Assembly: GCA_009780245.1 (NCBI GenBank)
Contig: WRAJ01000006.1
Coordinates: forward strand, 20,834-84,833
Reading direction: 5' to 3'
DNA: 64,000 nt
Source of the DNA: Turicibacter sp.
GTDB taxonomy: Bacteria > Bacillota_I > Bacilli_A > MOL361 > Turicibacteraceae
In this document: one piece after another, positions 61,862 to 64,000 of the stretch
Layout: each line of letters starts with the position of its first letter
Numbering within the stretch: the first letter of the stretch is position 1
Notes under the pieces: model-generated
What the model saw: the letters and a program-made list of their open reading frames with translations, nothing else
The model's database searches: none
Told to the model about the DNA's origin: nothing
Position numbers and translations under genes: made by a program

Positions 61862-61888
61862 GAACACATTTCCGAGAGCCAGCGCTGA

Positions 61889-62058
61889 AAGTGTCACTTT
61901 TTCAAGAAAATTTTAGGTTTAGCGACACTTTTGACATGAACTAGCTGTCAAAAACGGTGTTTTTGAAGAAAAATCATACTAAAAAGCCTCTTTGACACTT
62001 GGTTGATGTCGAAAAGTGTCACTTTTTAGGGGAAATTCCGAATTAAGTGACACTTTTA
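61889..62058. repeat. AAGTGTC/GACACTT hairpin repeats after purK
   Basis: AAGTGTCACTTTTT occurs at 61889 and 62014 (125 bases apart), each followed about 30 bases later by GACACTTTT (61924, 62049), with another GACACTT at 61994. Each pair can fold as a stem-loop. They lie between purK and the metallophosphoesterase. Confidence 0.65.
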
Positions 62059-62124
62059 TGATTTTCATAATTGCTGTTGTACGAACGATGAACGAAAGAG
62101 CTTAGCAAAGAGTAGTGATGCAGG

Positions 62125-62895
62125 ATGAAAACACTAATCATCGGTGACACACATCTGATGTGCCGACTAATTTTACCAAGGGTTAGTGAGTTTATTCTTG
62201 AGTTAGATATTAAACGAGTTATTTTGACGGGCGATTATACTGATCAATGGGGTGGGACAAATCGTGATGATTGGTATCAAGATGACTTGAGGTTTCTGTA
62301 CAGATGGAAGCAAGAAATGATCTCGCAAAGAATTGAGGTTATCTTGCTTACTGGAAATCATGACATTCCTTATTTGACCAACCAACCTGCCTATTACTCT
62401 GCTGAAAATCCCGCTACTTTTCAGTGGATAAGAGAAATGCTTTTCGATTTGGAGCTGCAAATTGCTTATCAGCTAGGAGACTTTTTAATCAGTCATGCTG
62501 GTTATACAGAAGACTATCGATTAGAAGAATGGCACTTAGAAACCCTCACACCTGAACATGAGGGCGGCTTAATTTGGCTAAATCGTCATGTAGGCCTTAG
62601 CCGAAGCGGTACATACGTTACAGGTAGCCCCGTTTGGGCAGACTTGAATTATGACCTTCTTCCTTTTTATAACAAAGATTACCCTCTACAGATTGTAGGA
62701 CATACACCAATAGCGAATATTGATATTAACCAAACAATTATTGGAATAGATAGCTTCAGCTTAACTCGTAGCCATTTCCCAGTTGGCAGTGGTGAGATGT
62801 TGTTGTATGAAGATGGGAAATTAAGTGTCATAGAGAATATTTCTTGGAATTCTGATGCTAATCAGAAAGCAATAAATAGATATTTTGAAGTTTAA
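62125..62895 (+). CDS. calcineurin-like metallophosphoesterase
   Basis: A 256-residue phosphoesterase. Metal-binding motifs in order: IIGDTHLM (GDxH), TGDYTDQWG (GDxxD), LTGNHD (GNHD), SHAGY and VGHTP (GHxx). This is the pattern of protein phosphatases, diadenosine-tetraphosphatases and RNA-repair phosphatases of the Pnkp/ApaH type. The substrate is not deducible. Start about 50 bases after the repeats, RBS weak (GCAGG). It is the first gene of what looks like a transferred segment with a DNA-modification locus. Confidence 0.88.
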   Translation: MKTLIIGDTHLMCRLILPRVSEFILELDIKRVILTGDYTDQWGGTNRDDWYQDDLRFLYRWKQEMISQRIEVILLTGNHDIPYLTNQPAYYSAENPATFQWIREMLFDLELQIAYQLGDFLISHAGYTEDYRLEEWHLETLTPEHEGGLIWLNRHVGLSRSGTYVTGSPVWADLNYDLLPFYNKDYPLQIVGHTPIANIDINQTIIGIDSFSLTRSHFPVGSGEMLLYEDGKLSVIENISWNSDANQKAINRYFEV

Positions 62896-62928
62896 AATGA
62901 ATTGTGGTAGAATTATCAAAAGAATTAA

Positions 62929-62957
62929 TTGATAGCCCTTAACAAGTGCTTTATACT
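62929..62957 (+). promoter_or_regulatory. promoter of the SRA-like gene
   Basis: TTGATA (62929-62934), 17 bases, TATACT (62952-62957). Confidence 0.7.
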
Positions 62958-62978
62958 TGATATGAAGGAGTGAGATCT

Positions 62979-63476
62979 GTGGAAAAGTCAATCTATTTGA
63001 AACATGGTGATAAATTCAATTCCAGAGCTGAAATCAGCAGTTTGCTTGGTGGAGATTCTGTGAAGGGAATCGCAAAGTCTAATGCAACCCAAAAGTCAGC
63101 AATACTACTATTTGCAAATGAAGAAGAGCTTTATGCAGATTATTTTTATACTAAGACTTTAAAAAAGAAAGCACATGCATATGACAAATGCCTATATACG
63201 GGGATTGGCAGGAAAGGTCACCAAGATAGCTTGAAGAATAGTATGTATAGTTTAAACTTAGATGTTCTTTCACATAAGAAAAATGGTAAAACACTATTGC
63301 TCTTTGAGAAACGAATTACTACCACTAACAATCCTAAATACTATTTTATCGGAGAATATATCTTGGAAGAAACCCATCAAAATACCCAGCCTGATGAAAC
63401 TGGAGAAATGAGACGTGTTTTTGTTTTTCATTTGGAAAAGCACTCAGATGAATTTGAATCAAAACTCATTAAATGA
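62979..63476 (+). CDS. SRA-like (YDG) modified-DNA-binding domain protein
   Basis: A 165-residue protein. The segment CLYTGIGRKGHQDSLKNSM, then TLLLFEKR, YFIGEYILEE and RRVFVFHLEK matches the SRA-like domain found at the N-terminus of HNH restriction enzymes (YxGxGxxGDQ...N...LLLFE...YxGEYxxxxYxxxxD-GxxRxxIVFxL). Here it is alone, without a nuclease domain; a nuclease could lie beyond the window. GTG start at 62979, 8 bases after GAAGGAG. It is followed after 44 bases by a cytosine methyltransferase gene, so a restriction-modification or methyl-sensing role is likely. Confidence 0.6.
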   Translation: MEKSIYLKHGDKFNSRAEISSLLGGDSVKGIAKSNATQKSAILLFANEEELYADYFYTKTLKKKAHAYDKCLYTGIGRKGHQDSLKNSMYSLNLDVLSHKKNGKTLLLFEKRITTTNNPKYYFIGEYILEETHQNTQPDETGEMRRVFVFHLEKHSDEFESKLIK

Positions 63477-63520
63477 TTTTTGTGTTTAGATAGCTTTGTT
63501 TGAAAATGGAGGATAATGTC

Positions 63521-64000
63521 ATGATTAGAGTAGTCGACCTCTTCTCGGGGGTGGGGGGATTAACGCTTGGATTTAAATCAACAATACAGAATAATACTTT
63601 TGTGAATACAAATGATTATGATATTTTGTTTGCAAATGATATAAATGCAGATGCTTCGGATGCTTTTTCCTTAAATTTTCCAGCTATTCCTATGTTGAAT
63701 TGTAGCATCACTGAATTAACAGAAGAGTATTTAGAAGAAGAGGGCATTGATTATGCCGATGTAGACATTGTCATTGGAGGACCACCCTGTCAATCGTATA
63801 GTTTTGTTGGAAAACGGCAATATGATGAGCGTGCTGTGATGTATCGTGAATACAAAAGGTTGCTCTCTTTTATACAACCAAAAATGTTTCTATTTGAAAA
63901 TGTTAAGGGGCTCTTGTCAATGAAGAACAGTGATGGACAGCCTGTATTGCAAGATATCAAGAGAGAGTTTAGTAATTTCTCTGATTTCGATATTGATTTA
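63521..64000 (+). CDS. DNA (cytosine-5-)-methyltransferase, 5' part
   Basis: The first 160 codons are visible; the gene runs off the right edge. Motif I is VVDLFSGVGGLTLGF at the N-terminus, motif IV IGGPPCQSYSFVGKR contains the catalytic Cys, and motif VI is LFENVKGLLS. All mark a C5 cytosine methyltransferase of the type II restriction family. RBS TGGAGG. With the SRA-like protein upstream it probably forms a restriction-modification system; the target sequence cannot be inferred, as the recognition domain is outside the window. Confidence 0.95.
   Translation, partial: MIRVVDLFSGVGGLTLGFKSTIQNNTFVNTNDYDILFANDINADASDAFSLNFPAIPMLNCSITELTEEYLEEEGIDYADVDIVIGGPPCQSYSFVGKRQYDERAVMYREYKRLLSFIQPKMFLFENVKGLLSMKNSDGQPVLQDIKREFSNFSDFDIDL

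Overview
The window is a 64 kb piece of a low-to-moderate GC Bacillota (Firmicutes) chromosome. The run rsmB, rlmN, stp, prkC, rsgA, rpe, thiN, spoVM (13.4-9.3 kb, minus strand) is the gene order of Bacillus-type sporulators. I found a 28-codon spoVM with a close match to a sigma-E promoter, and a bofA-like gene beside it, so the lineage probably forms endospores. An O2-sensitive glycyl radical enzyme, formate-THF ligase and three exported flavin reductases suggest anaerobic or facultative growth. I cannot name the species. An Erysipelotrichia-, Turicibacter- or Culicoidibacter-like host is a guess.

Layout. 0-9 kb: the 3' end of an unknown gene, a LytTR regulator with a degenerate receiver, thrS, a GntR/ABC operon, a zinc-ribbon membrane protein, a lone sensor-like membrane protein, gapA and bofA. 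9.3-16.5 kb: the conserved housekeeping/sporulation cluster. 16.6-31.7 kb: a visibly more AT-rich accessory region with tandem repeats, lipoproteins, two Rpn-family nucleases (one frameshifted), a broken prophage-like lysis/scaffold module, a repeat-bearing amidase, and a compact signalling locus (Cys-containing peptide, kinase-less membrane sensor, LytTR regulator without phospho-acceptor). 31.9-32.5 kb: rpsP-khpA. 32.6-46.1 kb: an export block with three flavin reductase lipoproteins, a secreted esterase and a large S8 protease. 46.3-48.4 kb: fhs and a small exported protein. 48.4-58.1 kb: an alpha-galactoside locus (AraC regulator, MelA, ABC importer, ROK fructokinase) that also carries a glycyl radical enzyme and its activase. 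58.2-61.9 kb: an ABC-F protein and purE-purK. 62-64 kb: a metallophosphoesterase and the start of a DNA-modification locus (SRA-like reader plus cytosine-C5 methyltransferase cut by the window end).

How it fits together (inference). The galactoside locus imports raffinose-family sugars, MelA releases galactose, and the fructokinase phosphorylates fructose from the sucrose part. The role of the glycyl radical enzyme there is not explained by known raffinose catabolism. The exported reductases probably use extracellular electron acceptors, and the esterase between them may release one. The LytTR/sensor/peptide set looks like an Agr-type circuit that has lost its phosphorelay chemistry.
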